The notes beneath the pieces are model-generated. The model was not told the origin of the DNA. It searched no databases and saw only the letters and a program-made list of their open reading frames with translations. This document shows positions 18,300 through 27,391 of a DNA stretch of 64,000 nt, in pieces. The stretch comes from Myxococcales bacterium. GTDB taxonomy: Bacteria > Myxococcota_A > Polyangia > Polyangiales > Ga0077539. Each line of letters starts with the position of its first letter. Position 1 is the first letter of the stretch. The position numbers were made by a program, and so were the translations under genes. The DNA is taken from assembly GCA_016793325.1 (NCBI GenBank), contig JAEUKI010000040.1, positions 124,001-188,000 of the forward strand, in the 5' to 3' direction.

Positions 18300-20009
18300 T
18301 TATCGCCGTCGGTACAAGCGATAGGGGCCGGACACTCCGACGAGCGTCGAGCTCGCGTCGAGGATCGCTTGTTGCGCTTCGTTGGGGCTCCACGCGTACG
18401 TGAGCACCAAGTCGTAGTGCCTGAAGATTCCCAGCCCCGGATCGGGCCAATCGTACGCGCTCTGATAGACCCCCGTCGGCGCTGGCATCGGAACGCGGTA
18501 GCGCAACGGCGGCGTATGAAACGGGCGAATATTGGTGTTGTAGACCGGGGTTTCGACGCCACACAGCGCAGCGAGCGTCTCGTGCGCCTGGTGCATGCTC
18601 ACGCTCTGCACGAAGCGGCTCTCGGTCGCCATCGGAACGTACGCGAGAATGCTGTACGGCTGGCGCTTCGCGCGTCGACAAGGCTCGACGAGCTGGAGCA
18701 TCGGCCCGAGCTCTTGCTGATTGAGGTTCACCATCGCGCGCTCGATCGACTCGAGACGATTGCTCACGAACATCGACAGCAAGAGCGCGAGCGCCGCTTC
18801 GGGCAGCCACCACGCGCGCTTCTGTCGCTCGCTCTCGGGACGGCGATCGAACGCAGCGGACGGCCAGAGCACCAACGGGGCCATCCACAGCGTAAACTCC
18901 ATGTGCCTCGTCGCGATCGACTGACCGTTGATGGTCACGGGCAACACGAAGTAGCTCGCGAGCGACACGAGCAAGAGCACCTCGAAGTGCCGCGAGCGCG
19001 AGGGATCACCGCGCGTGAGCAGCGCGAGCGAGACGACGACGACGATGATCCCTGCGACGAAACGCAGGTCGAACGCCTCCTTGATCGGTATGAGAAAATA
19101 CGGCGCCGCGAGGATGGCGTTGCGCAGCACGACCTCGACGCCTGGGTACTTCCACTCGGTCCCTGGCGGTGGCGGCGGCAACGGAGGCGCGTGCCCTTCG
19201 AGGCGCGCCCTCCAGAGCACGAGCAAAATCAGGGCTGGCGCGATCATCACGAGCGAGCGCCCCGCGAGGATCACCGCCGCGCGAACGCGCTCTCGCACAC
19301 GGCGATCGCTGCTCGCGAAGAGCTCGCGCCCCACGGCGCCGCACGTAAACACCCCGAGCCACAGCGCGGTCCACCCGAACGTGTGCGCGTGCGCGAGAAA
19401 GAGCAGCACGGCGGCGATCGTCCCGCGGATCATGGCGCTCTTCGGCTGGGGGTCTTCTTGGCGGAGCAGCGCGTTCCACTCGGCGACGACGAGCACCATG
19501 ATCGAGCCCGACGAGAGAAACGGAACGAACCCGTCCACCGCCCACCCACGCGTGTACACCGTGATGAACGCGATCAGAGATCCCCACGGCGCGCGCCCCG
19601 ACCGCCGCAACGCGTACCAAACCGCCGCGGGAAATCCCACGTAGAACAGCACCGCGACCGCGACCTGAAACCCGCGCAACGGGCCGAGCCACCGCACGAA
19701 CGGCCAAGCGACCCGATACGCCAACGAGTTGGCGTCCAACGGATGAATGCGATGGTAGAGCGCGCGCAACGGATCCGAGTCCGACCGCGCGTCCATCGCC
19801 GCGCTCATCAAGTGATAGTGGTAGTCCTGCCCCGGCCCGATCGGCGCTCGATAGAGCATCCGCACGGTGAGCGCCGCGAGCGCGAAGAACAACATCGCGT
19901 GCACGAGCGTCGGCTCGTCGATCGATCGGAGCCGCTCGACCGCGCGCTTGGCCGCGCCCCGAGCGTTCTCGACGGAGAGCCTCTCTCTCCAGCGAGCAAA
20001 GAATGTCAT
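18300..20009 (-). CDS. multi-pass membrane protein, glycosyltransferase-like
   Basis: Product of 569 aa beginning with a basic cytoplasmic segment (MTFFARWRERLS). About ten hydrophobic segments follow, with a short soluble C-terminal part after residue ~440. Its first outer loop has IGPGQDYHYHLMSAAMDA, the position where GT-C enzymes carry acidic catalytic residues; here it is Asp/Tyr/His-rich. I do not recognise a named family. Membership of the GT-C superfamily is inferred from topology and from the neighbouring dehydrogenase, GT2 and acyltransferase genes. It converges on the gene ending at 18281 and is divergent from the GT2 gene. Confidence 0.65.
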   Translation of the reverse strand: MTFFARWRERLSVENARGAAKRAVERLRSIDEPTLVHAMLFFALAALTVRMLYRAPIGPGQDYHYHLMSAAMDARSDSDPLRALYHRIHPLDANSLAYRVAWPFVRWLGPLRGFQVAVAVLFYVGFPAAVWYALRRSGRAPWGSLIAFITVYTRGWAVDGFVPFLSSGSIMVLVVAEWNALLRQEDPQPKSAMIRGTIAAVLLFLAHAHTFGWTALWLGVFTCGAVGRELFASSDRRVRERVRAAVILAGRSLVMIAPALILLVLWRARLEGHAPPLPPPPPGTEWKYPGVEVVLRNAILAAPYFLIPIKEAFDLRFVAGIIVVVVSLALLTRGDPSRSRHFEVLLLVSLASYFVLPVTINGQSIATRHMEFTLWMAPLVLWPSAAFDRRPESERQKRAWWLPEAALALLLSMFVSNRLESIERAMVNLNQQELGPMLQLVEPCRRAKRQPYSILAYVPMATESRFVQSVSMHQAHETLAALCGVETPVYNTNIRPFHTPPLRYRVPMPAPTGVYQSAYDWPDPGLGIFRHYDLVLTYAWSPNEAQQAILDASSTLVGVSGPYRLYRRR

Positions 20010-20142
20010 GGCGCAGTGTTACCTCCGGACTCGCCACCAATCGACCTCGTTGTTCGACCGCTCGCCCCCGTCGTTGCAACCAGTCACGCGGACTTCGCCC
20101 GTTGACCGAGCATCCCCACGCGATATTGTCCGCCCGCATCCC

Positions 20143-20883
20143 ATGGCGATCACGCTTTCTTACGTCGTTCCCGTGCACAACGAGGAATCGACGCTCGAGC
20201 GCAACGTCCGACGGCTCGACGAGCACCTGCAGCGCTACCCAGGCTCTCGCATTCTCCTCGTCGAAAACGGCAGCCGCGACAACTCGTGGGAGCTCGCGCA
20301 GCGACTCGCGCGACCCGAAGGCCCCGTCACCATCATCCCGTACCGCGAGCCCAACGCGGGCCTCGGCTACGCGCTGCAACGCGGGGTGGTCGAAGAGCTC
20401 GCGCGCGACGACGAGCCCGATCGATGGATCGCGTTGACCGCGGCGGATCTCCCGTTCGGCTTCACGGACCTCGACGGACTCGAGCGCTCGCTCGCGCAGG
20501 GACTGCGCCCCGACATCGTGATCGGCTCGAAGGCTCACCGCGAGAGCACGATTCAAACGACCCCGACGCGCACCGCGGCGACGTTCGTGTTTCGCAGCCT
20601 TCGCAGGATCATCGCAGGAATGAAGACCGCCGACTCGCAAGGGACGTTCTTCTTTCGCGCGAGCGCGGTGCGCGAGATCGTCCCCCGCATCGCCGCCAGG
20701 GATTTCTTCTGGACGACCGAGCTCACGTTCTACGCCGAGCAAGCGGGACGAACGATCCTCGAGGTGCCCGTCGTGCTCGAAGAGCAGCAGCGCACCTCGA
20801 CGGTCAAGCCCTTCAAGCACGGCAGCAAGATGCTCGACCAGCTCGTGCGTCTGCGCCTCCGCGAGCTCGGCGCCCGACGCTGA
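20143..20883 (+). CDS. family 2 glycosyltransferase
   Basis: Product of 246 aa. The N-terminus is ITLSYVVPVHNEESTLERNV, the standard GT2 opening for NDP-sugar binding, and LVENGSRDNSWELAQRL follows. The DXD-type position reads ALTAADLPFGF. Compared with dolichol-phosphate-mannose-synthase-like enzymes it lacks C-terminal membrane helices, so it is a soluble or peripheral transferase. It may charge a polyprenyl phosphate that the adjacent GT-C-like membrane proteins then use; that link is inferred. Its downstream neighbour, 68 bp away in the same direction, is the LpxA-like acyltransferase. Confidence 0.85.
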   Translation: MAITLSYVVPVHNEESTLERNVRRLDEHLQRYPGSRILLVENGSRDNSWELAQRLARPEGPVTIIPYREPNAGLGYALQRGVVEELARDDEPDRWIALTAADLPFGFTDLDGLERSLAQGLRPDIVIGSKAHRESTIQTTPTRTAATFVFRSLRRIIAGMKTADSQGTFFFRASAVREIVPRIAARDFFWTTELTFYAEQAGRTILEVPVVLEEQQRTSTVKPFKHGSKMLDQLVRLRLRELGARR

Positions 20884-20951
20884 ACGTCCGCTCGCCCTCT
20901 CTCCGCGCTGACGATTCGCAACCTCACTCTACCGACGAGAGCAATACTTCC

Positions 20952-21656
20952 ATGGCCCCACGCATTCACCCCACGGCGACCGTTCATCCCTCAGCGATCC
21001 TCGAAGGCGACATCGAGGTCGGCGAGGGATCGAGCATCGGTCCGTTCACGTACATCACCGGCGCCGTACGCATCGGAGCGCGCACCAAGATCTACCCGCA
21101 CGTGGTGATCGGCTGCGAGGGAGAGCACAAGACGCGCGCTCCTGCGGGTGAGATCCTCATCGGCGACGACGTGATCATCCGCGAGCTCGTGGTGATCCAA
21201 CGCGGCACCGGAGACAGGCTGACCGAGGTCCGCAACGGCTGCTACGTGATGGATCACTGCCACATCGCGCACGACGTGCTCGTGCACGAAGAGGTCACGA
21301 TGTCCCCCAACGTCGTGCTGGGAGGCCACTCGATCGTCCACCGCGGGGCCACGGTGGGCATCAGCGCGGTCACGCACCAGTTTTCAACGGTCGGCGCGTA
21401 CACGATGATCGGCATGTGCGCCGTCGTGACCAAGGACGTTCCCCCGTTCGCGCTCGTCGCCGGAAACCCCGCCCGCTTCCGACGACTGAACACCTACGGG
21501 GTCAAGCGTGCGGGCGTGAGCGAAGACGCGCTGAAGATCGAGAACGCCGAGCTCACGACGAGCGACCCGAGCGCCCAAGCGCTCATCGACGCGTGGAAGA
21601 AAGACGTCCGCCGAAAGATCCTGCCCCTCGTCCCGAGCGGCAGCAAAGAAGACTGA
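20952..21656 (+). CDS. LpxA-like left-handed beta-helix acyltransferase
   Basis: Product of 234 aa against about 262 for E. coli LpxA. Hexapeptide repeats run from IHPTATVHPSAILEGDIEVG onward. Landmarks shared with LpxA are IRELVVIQRGTGD, the catalytic-His context CHIAHDV, GGHSIV, THQF and DVPPFALVAGNPARF. The helical C-terminal acyl-ACP-binding part is shorter than in LpxA. It is therefore an LpxA paralogue that could O- or N-acylate a UDP-amino sugar. With a GnnA-like dehydrogenase and a GnnB/WbpE-like aminotransferase nearby, N-acylation of a 3-amino sugar is a reasonable guess. The organism's housekeeping lpxA would normally be next to fabZ/lpxD/lpxB, none of which is here. Confidence 0.82.
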   Translation: MAPRIHPTATVHPSAILEGDIEVGEGSSIGPFTYITGAVRIGARTKIYPHVVIGCEGEHKTRAPAGEILIGDDVIIRELVVIQRGTGDRLTEVRNGCYVMDHCHIAHDVLVHEEVTMSPNVVLGGHSIVHRGATVGISAVTHQFSTVGAYTMIGMCAVVTKDVPPFALVAGNPARFRRLNTYGVKRAGVSEDALKIENAELTTSDPSAQALIDAWKKDVRRKILPLVPSGSKED

Positions 21657-22012
21657 GCCGCGCGAAAACGGGGGGCGGCAAAGGGGCATAGGCGATGGAA
21701 ACTCCCGCGCTTCATCGCCAGCTCTGCGGCGAGGATTCCAGCGTGTCGCGCGATCGAGCATCACAGCCCACCCCACGTGGAAGGCATGTCGATCCGAGCC
21801 CGCGCTTCGCGCTGTGGTTTGTCGCGCAGAAGCGGCACAACGGGAGGCCTCACCCGCCCGCTGCCGCGGGTGAGGCCGCGTCGCACGGACGCGCGTTTCG
21901 CCCTGCGTTTGGCCCGCGCTGCCGCAGTTTTCAGCGCCCGATGGGCAAAGGGGCTACGCAGCGTCGCGCGACGCGGCCGATACCGCGCCGGGGATGATTC
22001 CGAGAGCTCACC
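21657..22012. other. intergenic region between convergent genes
   Basis: A stretch of 356 bp between the LpxA-like gene and the membrane protein gene ending at 22013. Open frames here have no family features, and base use differs from that of the neighbouring genes. It contains one strong hairpin (listed separately). It also has, near 21929, a 12-nt TTTTCAGCGCCC that matches the start of the 26-bp repeat unit found at 51.25 and 55.5 kb. I see nothing else supported. Confidence 0.6.
21846..21877. terminator. candidate bidirectional terminator hairpin
   Basis: A perfect 12-bp inverted repeat, GGCCTCACCCGC at 21846-21857 and GCGGGTGAGGCC at 21866-21877, with an 8-nt loop. It lies between two converging genes, where a transcription terminator is expected. 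There is no U-tract on either side, so intrinsic termination would be atypical. An mRNA 3'-end stabilising hairpin is the alternative. Confidence 0.5.
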
Positions 22013-23899
22013 TCACGGAAACCACTCCCGTAGCAGCCCTCGCTTGCAGCTCGCCTGCGGCACCGTGGCCGTCGTGCGCGTGTACTGGGCCAGCGCGGGC
22101 ATCCTGATAATCGCCTGACAGTCCGCGATGTAGTGCGTCGCGCACGGGTTCTTCGCGACCTCGCTCATCAACACGGCGATTCGGTCTCGGCGCGGCGGCT
22201 GCCAGACCTGACTCCAGTAGTCGAGCGCGTACGGAGTCGCCGTCTTGGGCACGTGCATCGCGGGATATCCCGCGGCGATCGCGACCGGAAGCGCAGCGGC
22301 GAGCGCCCACCAAGTCCGCTTCGCGCCCGAGGTCGTCTTCGAACTCGACTCATCGAACACGGGTCGCGACAGGTCGCGCCCGCCGAGCGCTGCGACGACC
22401 GGCGCGAGGATCGTCATCGCTGCGACGAAGTACCAGAAGCTTGTCCCTTTGAAGCCCAGCAGCTGCGCGTTGTGGTGCGGGACGCCTCCGATGCGAATGT
22501 ACGGAAGCGTAAACTCACGAAACGGGCGGCTGAGATCCTCTGGCAGCGTGTTGAAGAAGATCCCGACGACGCCGAGCGACACGACTCCGACGAGCGCCGT
22601 TCCGAGCGAGACCCCGCGAAACGCGCCGCGGAGCGAGGGCCACCGCTGGGAGAGTCGCTCGAAGAACACGAGCGCCCCCATCGCGAAGAACGGCGGCGCC
22701 GCCCCCGCGCGCCGAGCGCCGAGCGTCCAGCCGGCGCGCCACTCGATCGCGCCCGCCATCGCGAACCAGAGGGCCATCATGGCGAACATCCAGACCAGGG
22801 TGCTCGTTCGCTGCACGGTCGCGGCGCGACCTCGACCGAGCGGCGAGACGAGCACGAGACCGATCGAGAAGAGCCCGAAGAGCATGTACGGGCTCATTCC
22901 GAAGAAGCCGTAGCCCGGGTCGAACGACAGGGCGCCGATCGCCTTCCACGTCGGGACGATCACCCCGTACAGCCCGCGCGCGTGTTCGGAGGCCCACTGC
23001 GCGTTCTCGACAAACTTGTGACCTGGCGTGAGAGGACTTCCGAACGCCTTCCACTGGTAGAACGCGACGAGCCCCATCGGAATCGCCGCGCCGAGCCCGT
23101 ACGCCAACAGCCTCGTGGGCCGGTAGAACACCACCAGTCCGAACACCGCGAGGATGAACGACATGAAGAACCCGTGGTACTCGAAGCCCGTCGCCGCGGC
23201 GATTCCCATCCCCGAGGCGAACGCCGCCCACCGCGAGCGCTCTCGCGCGTCGGGCTTCTCGCGCAGCTCGCGCTCGGCCATTCCGAAGCCCACGAACGCC
23301 GCGACCGCGAAGAGCGAGTGGCTCACGAACATGTGGGCGTAGCCGAGGTAGTTGGTGCCCACTCCCGCCGCGGCGACCGCGATCAACCGCAGCGCGGTGT
23401 CCTTCGAGTGCCCGCGCAGATAGCGCTCGAACCAAATGAGAAAGAGGTAACACGGGAGCTGCACCGTGAAGAATCGCAGGACCCAGGTGGTCTTTTCGAA
23501 CCACTCGGTTCTCTTCTCGGGAGGCGCGGTGACGGGCGGAGACGGGTTCTTCCGCCACGCGGCCCACTTCGTTTGCAGCCAGTACACGGGCACGGCCATA
23601 AACGAGTTGAGCGGCCCCTTGACCGAATAGCTGTGGGGGATCCCGTCTTTTCCGCGACGGCTCGCCATGTCGTTGACCCAGCCGAATCGGCCCACGACCG
23701 CGTCGAGCTGAAAGGTCTTGTGATCGACGATGGCGATCGTCATGTACGTGCGGGTGTTCTCGTTGGGGTTCATCAACACCCCGATGTACGGAAACACTCC
23801 GAAGAACGGAAACGCCAGCATCAAGAAGAACACCACGACGATCCAGCGCTGATCGCGAGGCAATCGATTCGGACTCTCGCTGCGCTTGCTGCTACTCAT
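22013..23899 (-). CDS. multi-pass membrane protein, GT-C-like
   Basis: Product of 628 aa, last gene of a five-gene minus-strand operon. Its ATG (23899) overlaps the upstream stop by 8 nt (ATGAGTAG), implying translational coupling. There is a basic N-terminus, then about eleven hydrophobic segments. The first outer loop carries NPNENTRTYMTIAIVDHKTF and, further on, YSVKGPLNSFMAVPVYWL, the same layout as the protein at 16359-18281. An outer-face transferase using a lipid-linked sugar is inferred from topology; no family could be named with certainty. Confidence 0.75.
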   Translation of the reverse strand: MSSSKRSESPNRLPRDQRWIVVVFFLMLAFPFFGVFPYIGVLMNPNENTRTYMTIAIVDHKTFQLDAVVGRFGWVNDMASRRGKDGIPHSYSVKGPLNSFMAVPVYWLQTKWAAWRKNPSPPVTAPPEKRTEWFEKTTWVLRFFTVQLPCYLFLIWFERYLRGHSKDTALRLIAVAAAGVGTNYLGYAHMFVSHSLFAVAAFVGFGMAERELREKPDARERSRWAAFASGMGIAAATGFEYHGFFMSFILAVFGLVVFYRPTRLLAYGLGAAIPMGLVAFYQWKAFGSPLTPGHKFVENAQWASEHARGLYGVIVPTWKAIGALSFDPGYGFFGMSPYMLFGLFSIGLVLVSPLGRGRAATVQRTSTLVWMFAMMALWFAMAGAIEWRAGWTLGARRAGAAPPFFAMGALVFFERLSQRWPSLRGAFRGVSLGTALVGVVSLGVVGIFFNTLPEDLSRPFREFTLPYIRIGGVPHHNAQLLGFKGTSFWYFVAAMTILAPVVAALGGRDLSRPVFDESSSKTTSGAKRTWWALAAALPVAIAAGYPAMHVPKTATPYALDYWSQVWQPPRRDRIAVLMSEVAKNPCATHYIADCQAIIRMPALAQYTRTTATVPQASCKRGLLREWFP

Positions 23900-25994
23900 C
23901 GTTGTCTTCTCGCGGAGGCGTCGCGGGCGTTGAGGGCTCTCCAGAAGGCGCATCCGCGCTCGGAGCAGGCGTTGGTTCGACGGCGGTCGACTCGGGTGAG
24001 CCTCCGTCGGACGGCGGTTCGCTGCGCTGCTCCGCCGGCTCGTCCGCCGTCGGTTCAACGGGCTCGATCAGTGGCTCCTCCGGGACGACGTCGTCCGAAG
24101 GGGGCTCGTCGGCGCTCGGGACAGCGACCGTCGGCAGAGCAGTCGCGGACTCGGGAGCCGCGGACTGCGCAGGCGATGGACCGCCCGAAGGCGTCACGAA
24201 CGCGGCGCGAATGGCGCGCCAACGACGGCGCGCGTACGCCGCAGCGACGACCGCGAGCCACGCGAGGCCGAGCAGCGAGAGCGCGACGCCGACTTGCATC
24301 GGACGGTCGACGAAGCGCAGCCGCACGCGATGGCTCCCCGCGGGAACATCGATCGCGAGGAGGCCCTGGTGCGAGACCACGACGCCGACGCTCGAGCGCC
24401 AGTACTTGTGATGGTTCTGATTGATCAGCACGCGCGTGGCGCGCCGCGCGTCGACCGCGAGCTCGATCTCGTTCGGAGTCCATCGGACTCGACGAACCGT
24501 CGCGAGCGCGGGGTCGAGCGGATACTCCTCTTGCGCGAGGTCGCCCCGCAACAGGCGCGACTGCGTGACAGGAATGCCCGTGATGCACGCCAGCGATCCC
24601 GCGTTGATCGCTGGAAAAATGTGCCCGTCTCGGCGGTTTCCGCGGTGCTGCCTGAACTCACCGCCCATGTGCCGCGGCGGCTCGAAGGTGAACACCACGT
24701 TCGAAAACTGCGCCGAGGCGTCCTTGAGCATCTGCGTGTAGCGCGGCCCCAACACGAGCGCGACGGCGAGCGTTCCGGCGAGCACCGAGGTCGCGCGGAT
24801 CGGCGACGGGAGCGCGCGGACCGAATCCGAGCCCAACAGCCAGGCCACAAACTGAGCGACCGCGTCCTCGAGGACCGTCACGAAGCGAGCGGCGCCGCAC
24901 GAGAGAAACAGCAGCACCAAAATCACGTGCCGCTCGGGCGTCCGAAGTTGCTTGAACAGCGGCAGCTGCTTCAACAGATGGTACGGCGACAATGGGTCGA
25001 AATCGCCCATCGACACGACGAAGAAGAGCCCCGCGCCGAGCGTGCACACGACGGCCCAGCGGTCCCGAGTCAGCGGCGCGAGCCCCGCGAGGATCAACAG
25101 CGGGACGTGCGCTTGCGAGAAGATCCCGAGGATGGTCCCCGCGGGCAGCTGCTCGATCGGGAGCCACGTTCGACTGAACTGCTTCAGGAACATGACCAAC
25201 GGGAGAAACTTCGCTTGCGCGAGCACGAGAAACACCGCCCCGAGGACGATCGCGCTGACGAAGGGCTTCGTCCACGCGGCCTTGCCCTCGTTTCGCATGA
25301 GCACCGCGAGCGAGACCGTGAGAAAACCGATCGTCAGGAGGGTGTACGGAGCGGGGTAGGTCCCCGCGTGAACGAAGATCCACGCGAAGAAGAAGCCGCC
25401 GAGATAGCGATACCCAGGGCGCTCGATGCCCTGAATGAAGCACCAGAGCACCCACGGCAGCAGACCGAACCCGAGCACGAAGTTCAGAAACCCGTTGCCC
25501 AACCACAGCGGATACACCGTGCTGTTGAGCATGTAGATCAACGCGGCGCCGGTCGAAGCGAGGCCGGACGACCCCATCGAGCGCGCGAGGCGATAGGTTC
25601 CTTCGGCCGCGAGCACGAGCCCCAAGATCGCGAGCATGTGCCTCGCGATGCCGACGTCGAAGAGCAGTCGGAGAATGATGTCGGCGCCGAAGAAGTTGTC
25701 CTCCGGGCCAGCGATCCCGACGGTGCCGCCGCACCAGTACGGGTTCCACGCGGGGAGCTGGTGATAGCGCTGCACCGTGAGGGTGTTCGACGCGTCGAAG
25801 CTGAAGAACGCGTGGTCATCCATGTACTCGAGCGGGTGCCGGCCGTTTGAAAACAGCCCTGGGATTCGCTCGTACACGACGCTCAAGAAGAACGCGAGCC
25901 GCAGCCAGAAGAACGAGAATATCCAGTCGGTCCAGCGATGGCCGTTCGGCTCGATCGGCGACACGAGCGGCGACTGCGAGCGAGGGCTGCTCAT
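23892..25994 (-). CDS. YfhO-like multi-pass membrane protein with acidic Pro-rich tail
   Basis: Product of 700 aa. About eleven hydrophobic segments up to residue ~450, then a beta-rich outer domain (~450-570), one more transmembrane segment (~575), and a ~110-residue low-complexity tail rich in Pro, Glu, Ser and Ala. Its first loop, SFDASNTLTVQRYHQLPAWN then PYWCGGT, resembles YfhO-type membrane glycosylation proteins. Start ATG 25994 overlaps the upstream TGA (ATGA). The tail is unusual for the family and could be a cytoplasmic or periplasmic spacer, depending on topology. It belongs to the same coupled operon as its neighbours. Confidence 0.78.
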   Translation of the reverse strand: MSSPRSQSPLVSPIEPNGHRWTDWIFSFFWLRLAFFLSVVYERIPGLFSNGRHPLEYMDDHAFFSFDASNTLTVQRYHQLPAWNPYWCGGTVGIAGPEDNFFGADIILRLLFDVGIARHMLAILGLVLAAEGTYRLARSMGSSGLASTGAALIYMLNSTVYPLWLGNGFLNFVLGFGLLPWVLWCFIQGIERPGYRYLGGFFFAWIFVHAGTYPAPYTLLTIGFLTVSLAVLMRNEGKAAWTKPFVSAIVLGAVFLVLAQAKFLPLVMFLKQFSRTWLPIEQLPAGTILGIFSQAHVPLLILAGLAPLTRDRWAVVCTLGAGLFFVVSMGDFDPLSPYHLLKQLPLFKQLRTPERHVILVLLFLSCGAARFVTVLEDAVAQFVAWLLGSDSVRALPSPIRATSVLAGTLAVALVLGPRYTQMLKDASAQFSNVVFTFEPPRHMGGEFRQHRGNRRDGHIFPAINAGSLACITGIPVTQSRLLRGDLAQEEYPLDPALATVRRVRWTPNEIELAVDARRATRVLINQNHHKYWRSSVGVVVSHQGLLAIDVPAGSHRVRLRFVDRPMQVGVALSLLGLAWLAVVAAAYARRRWRAIRAAFVTPSGGPSPAQSAAPESATALPTVAVPSADEPPSDDVVPEEPLIEPVEPTADEPAEQRSEPPSDGGSPESTAVEPTPAPSADAPSGEPSTPATPPREDNDE

Positions 25995-26527
25995 TCGGTC
26001 CTCAATTGAAGCGGCTCGACGAGGGGGCTCAGCGGCTGTCCGTCGGGCCCAGGCCATCGCTCGCGAATCCCTTCGTCGAGCACGAGATACACTTGCGTCA
26101 GAGAGACCGAGTAGCGCATGGCGAGCTCGCGCCCGCGCGCCCGCTGGACGTAGCCGAGGTCGTCGAAGCGCGACCAGGCGTGCCCGTTCCAAGTGTTTTG
26201 CGAGATGGCTCGCTGTCGTTCAGCGATCTCGGACGCCGCGAGCTCTCGAAAGATCTCTCTTCGGACTGCCTCGGTCATCCCGAATCGCGTCATCGGAGTC
26301 GACGCGGGGACCGGGGGAAGCGCAGGAGTTCGGATCAATGGTCCGAGCGATTGTTTGGCTTGTCGGTAGAACACAGCGAACGCCGCGAGGTGCGCGGCCA
26401 GCGCCAGCACGACGATCACGGGCGAGCGCGGCTTCTCGGGAGCGCCCCACGACCGCTCGGCGTGCGCCCACAGCGACGCGATCAACGCGCGCGCGCGGAC
26501 GAAGACAGGGTGCGCTGAGAGGTTCAT
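25991..26527 (-). CDS. small single-pass membrane protein, unknown
   Basis: Product of 178 aa. Start ATG 26527 overlaps the TGA of the upstream gene (ATGA), and its own TGA overlaps the next ATG. A basic/aromatic N-terminal segment is followed by one transmembrane helix (~residues 36-54, IVVLALAAHLAAFAVFY) and a predicted extracytoplasmic helical domain of ~120 residues (EAVRREIFRELAASEIAERQ and a GPDGQPLSPLVEPL end). I do not recognise a family. Its place between the discoidin-like protein and the YfhO-like protein suggests it is an accessory subunit of the same membrane assembly. Confidence 0.72.
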   Translation of the reverse strand: MNLSAHPVFVRARALIASLWAHAERSWGAPEKPRSPVIVVLALAAHLAAFAVFYRQAKQSLGPLIRTPALPPVPASTPMTRFGMTEAVRREIFRELAASEIAERQRAISQNTWNGHAWSRFDDLGYVQRARGRELAMRYSVSLTQVYLVLDEGIRERWPGPDGQPLSPLVEPLQLRTE

Positions 26528-27384
26528 TCGACGCGGACCTCCCCGATGCCCCCGCCGTAGCCGTGCCAAGTCTTCACTTGAATGCGGATTCGATCGATCG
26601 GCTGCGTGACGACGAGAGGGACCCTCGTGGGGTTCGGTGTTCCGATGGTCGCCGCCATCGAAACGTCGATGGATCGAAGCAGGCGCGCTCCTTGATAGAG
26701 CTCGACCGTCGCGTCTCGAACGCCGTAGTTGGACAATCCCTGCGCGTTGACGACCTCGAGCACGCGGACCGCTCGGCGATCGAACGAGACGTCGAGCCAC
26801 CCCGGCGTGTTGTCCGGAAGCACCCACGTCGACGCGATGTATCCGTCCACCGCGTTTTGCGCGCCGTGCGCGACGTCGTACGACGCAGAGCACCGCGCGG
26901 TGAGCTTGATGATCCGCGCTTGTCGAACCCCGACGATCGCCGCGACGAGGGCCATGCACACGAGCGCGCCGATGCGTTGCCAGCGCAGATCGCGGCGCCC
27001 TTCGCGGCCGCGGGCGAGGCCGTCGACCCTCCGCGCGAGCGCCGTCACTGTGGAAATCTTCTCGCGAAGCGACGCCTCGTCGACGCCGTCATCGAAGCGC
27101 GGCTCCGCTGAATCGCCGTTCACTTCGACCGCGTCGGGCAGCGCGCCCACGAGCGCGGCGACCGAGGCGTGCTGCGCGGTGAGCTCTCGCAACAGAGCGA
27201 GCGACTCGTCAGCGAGCCGCCACGCCTCCGCGGGGTGTCCGTGCATCGAGAGCGTCTCCGCGGCGCGAGCCCTCTGCACCACGAGGCGCGCGAGTCTCTC
27301 TGCGGCAGGCTCGGCTCCGCCGGCCGCTGCTGCGGCGCGGTCGCTGCGCCCGAGCGTGAAGAACTCGCGGAGCTCGAGCAGCAC
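26524..27384 (-). CDS. membrane-anchored protein with F5/8 type C (discoidin-like) domain
   Basis: Product of 286 aa from GTG 27384, 7 bp after the aminotransferase stop. Residues 1-~135 are an Ala/Arg/Glu-rich helical cytoplasmic domain. A transmembrane segment lies at ~138-154 (IGALVCMALVAAIVGV). The C-terminal part (~165-286) has galactose-binding-like features: NAVDGYIASTWVLPDNTPGW, LDVSFDRRAVRVLEVVNAQG, and a closing PIDRIRIQVKTWHGYGGGIG with a final EVRVE strand. These are typical of F5/8C sugar-binding domains. It probably reads or holds a glycan at the outer membrane face. The cytoplasmic helical domain has no assigned partner. Confidence 0.75.
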   Translation of the reverse strand: MLLELREFFTLGRSDRAAAAAGGAEPAAERLARLVVQRARAAETLSMHGHPAEAWRLADESLALLRELTAQHASVAALVGALPDAVEVNGDSAEPRFDDGVDEASLREKISTVTALARRVDGLARGREGRRDLRWQRIGALVCMALVAAIVGVRQARIIKLTARCSASYDVAHGAQNAVDGYIASTWVLPDNTPGWLDVSFDRRAVRVLEVVNAQGLSNYGVRDATVELYQGARLLRSIDVSMAATIGTPNPTRVPLVVTQPIDRIRIQVKTWHGYGGGIGEVRVE

Positions 27385-27391
27385 CGACGCT

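Noticed and set aside
21695..21997. Small plus-strand open frame in the 21.7-22.0 kb gap
   Set aside because: Its product is low-complexity Arg/Pro-rich, contains the hairpin, and has no ribosome-binding site; better treated as intergenic.
22133..24424. A 763-codon plus-strand open frame
   Set aside because: Antisense to two membrane proteins with clear hydrophobic segments; its product is Arg/Glu/His-rich, typical of a shadow frame.
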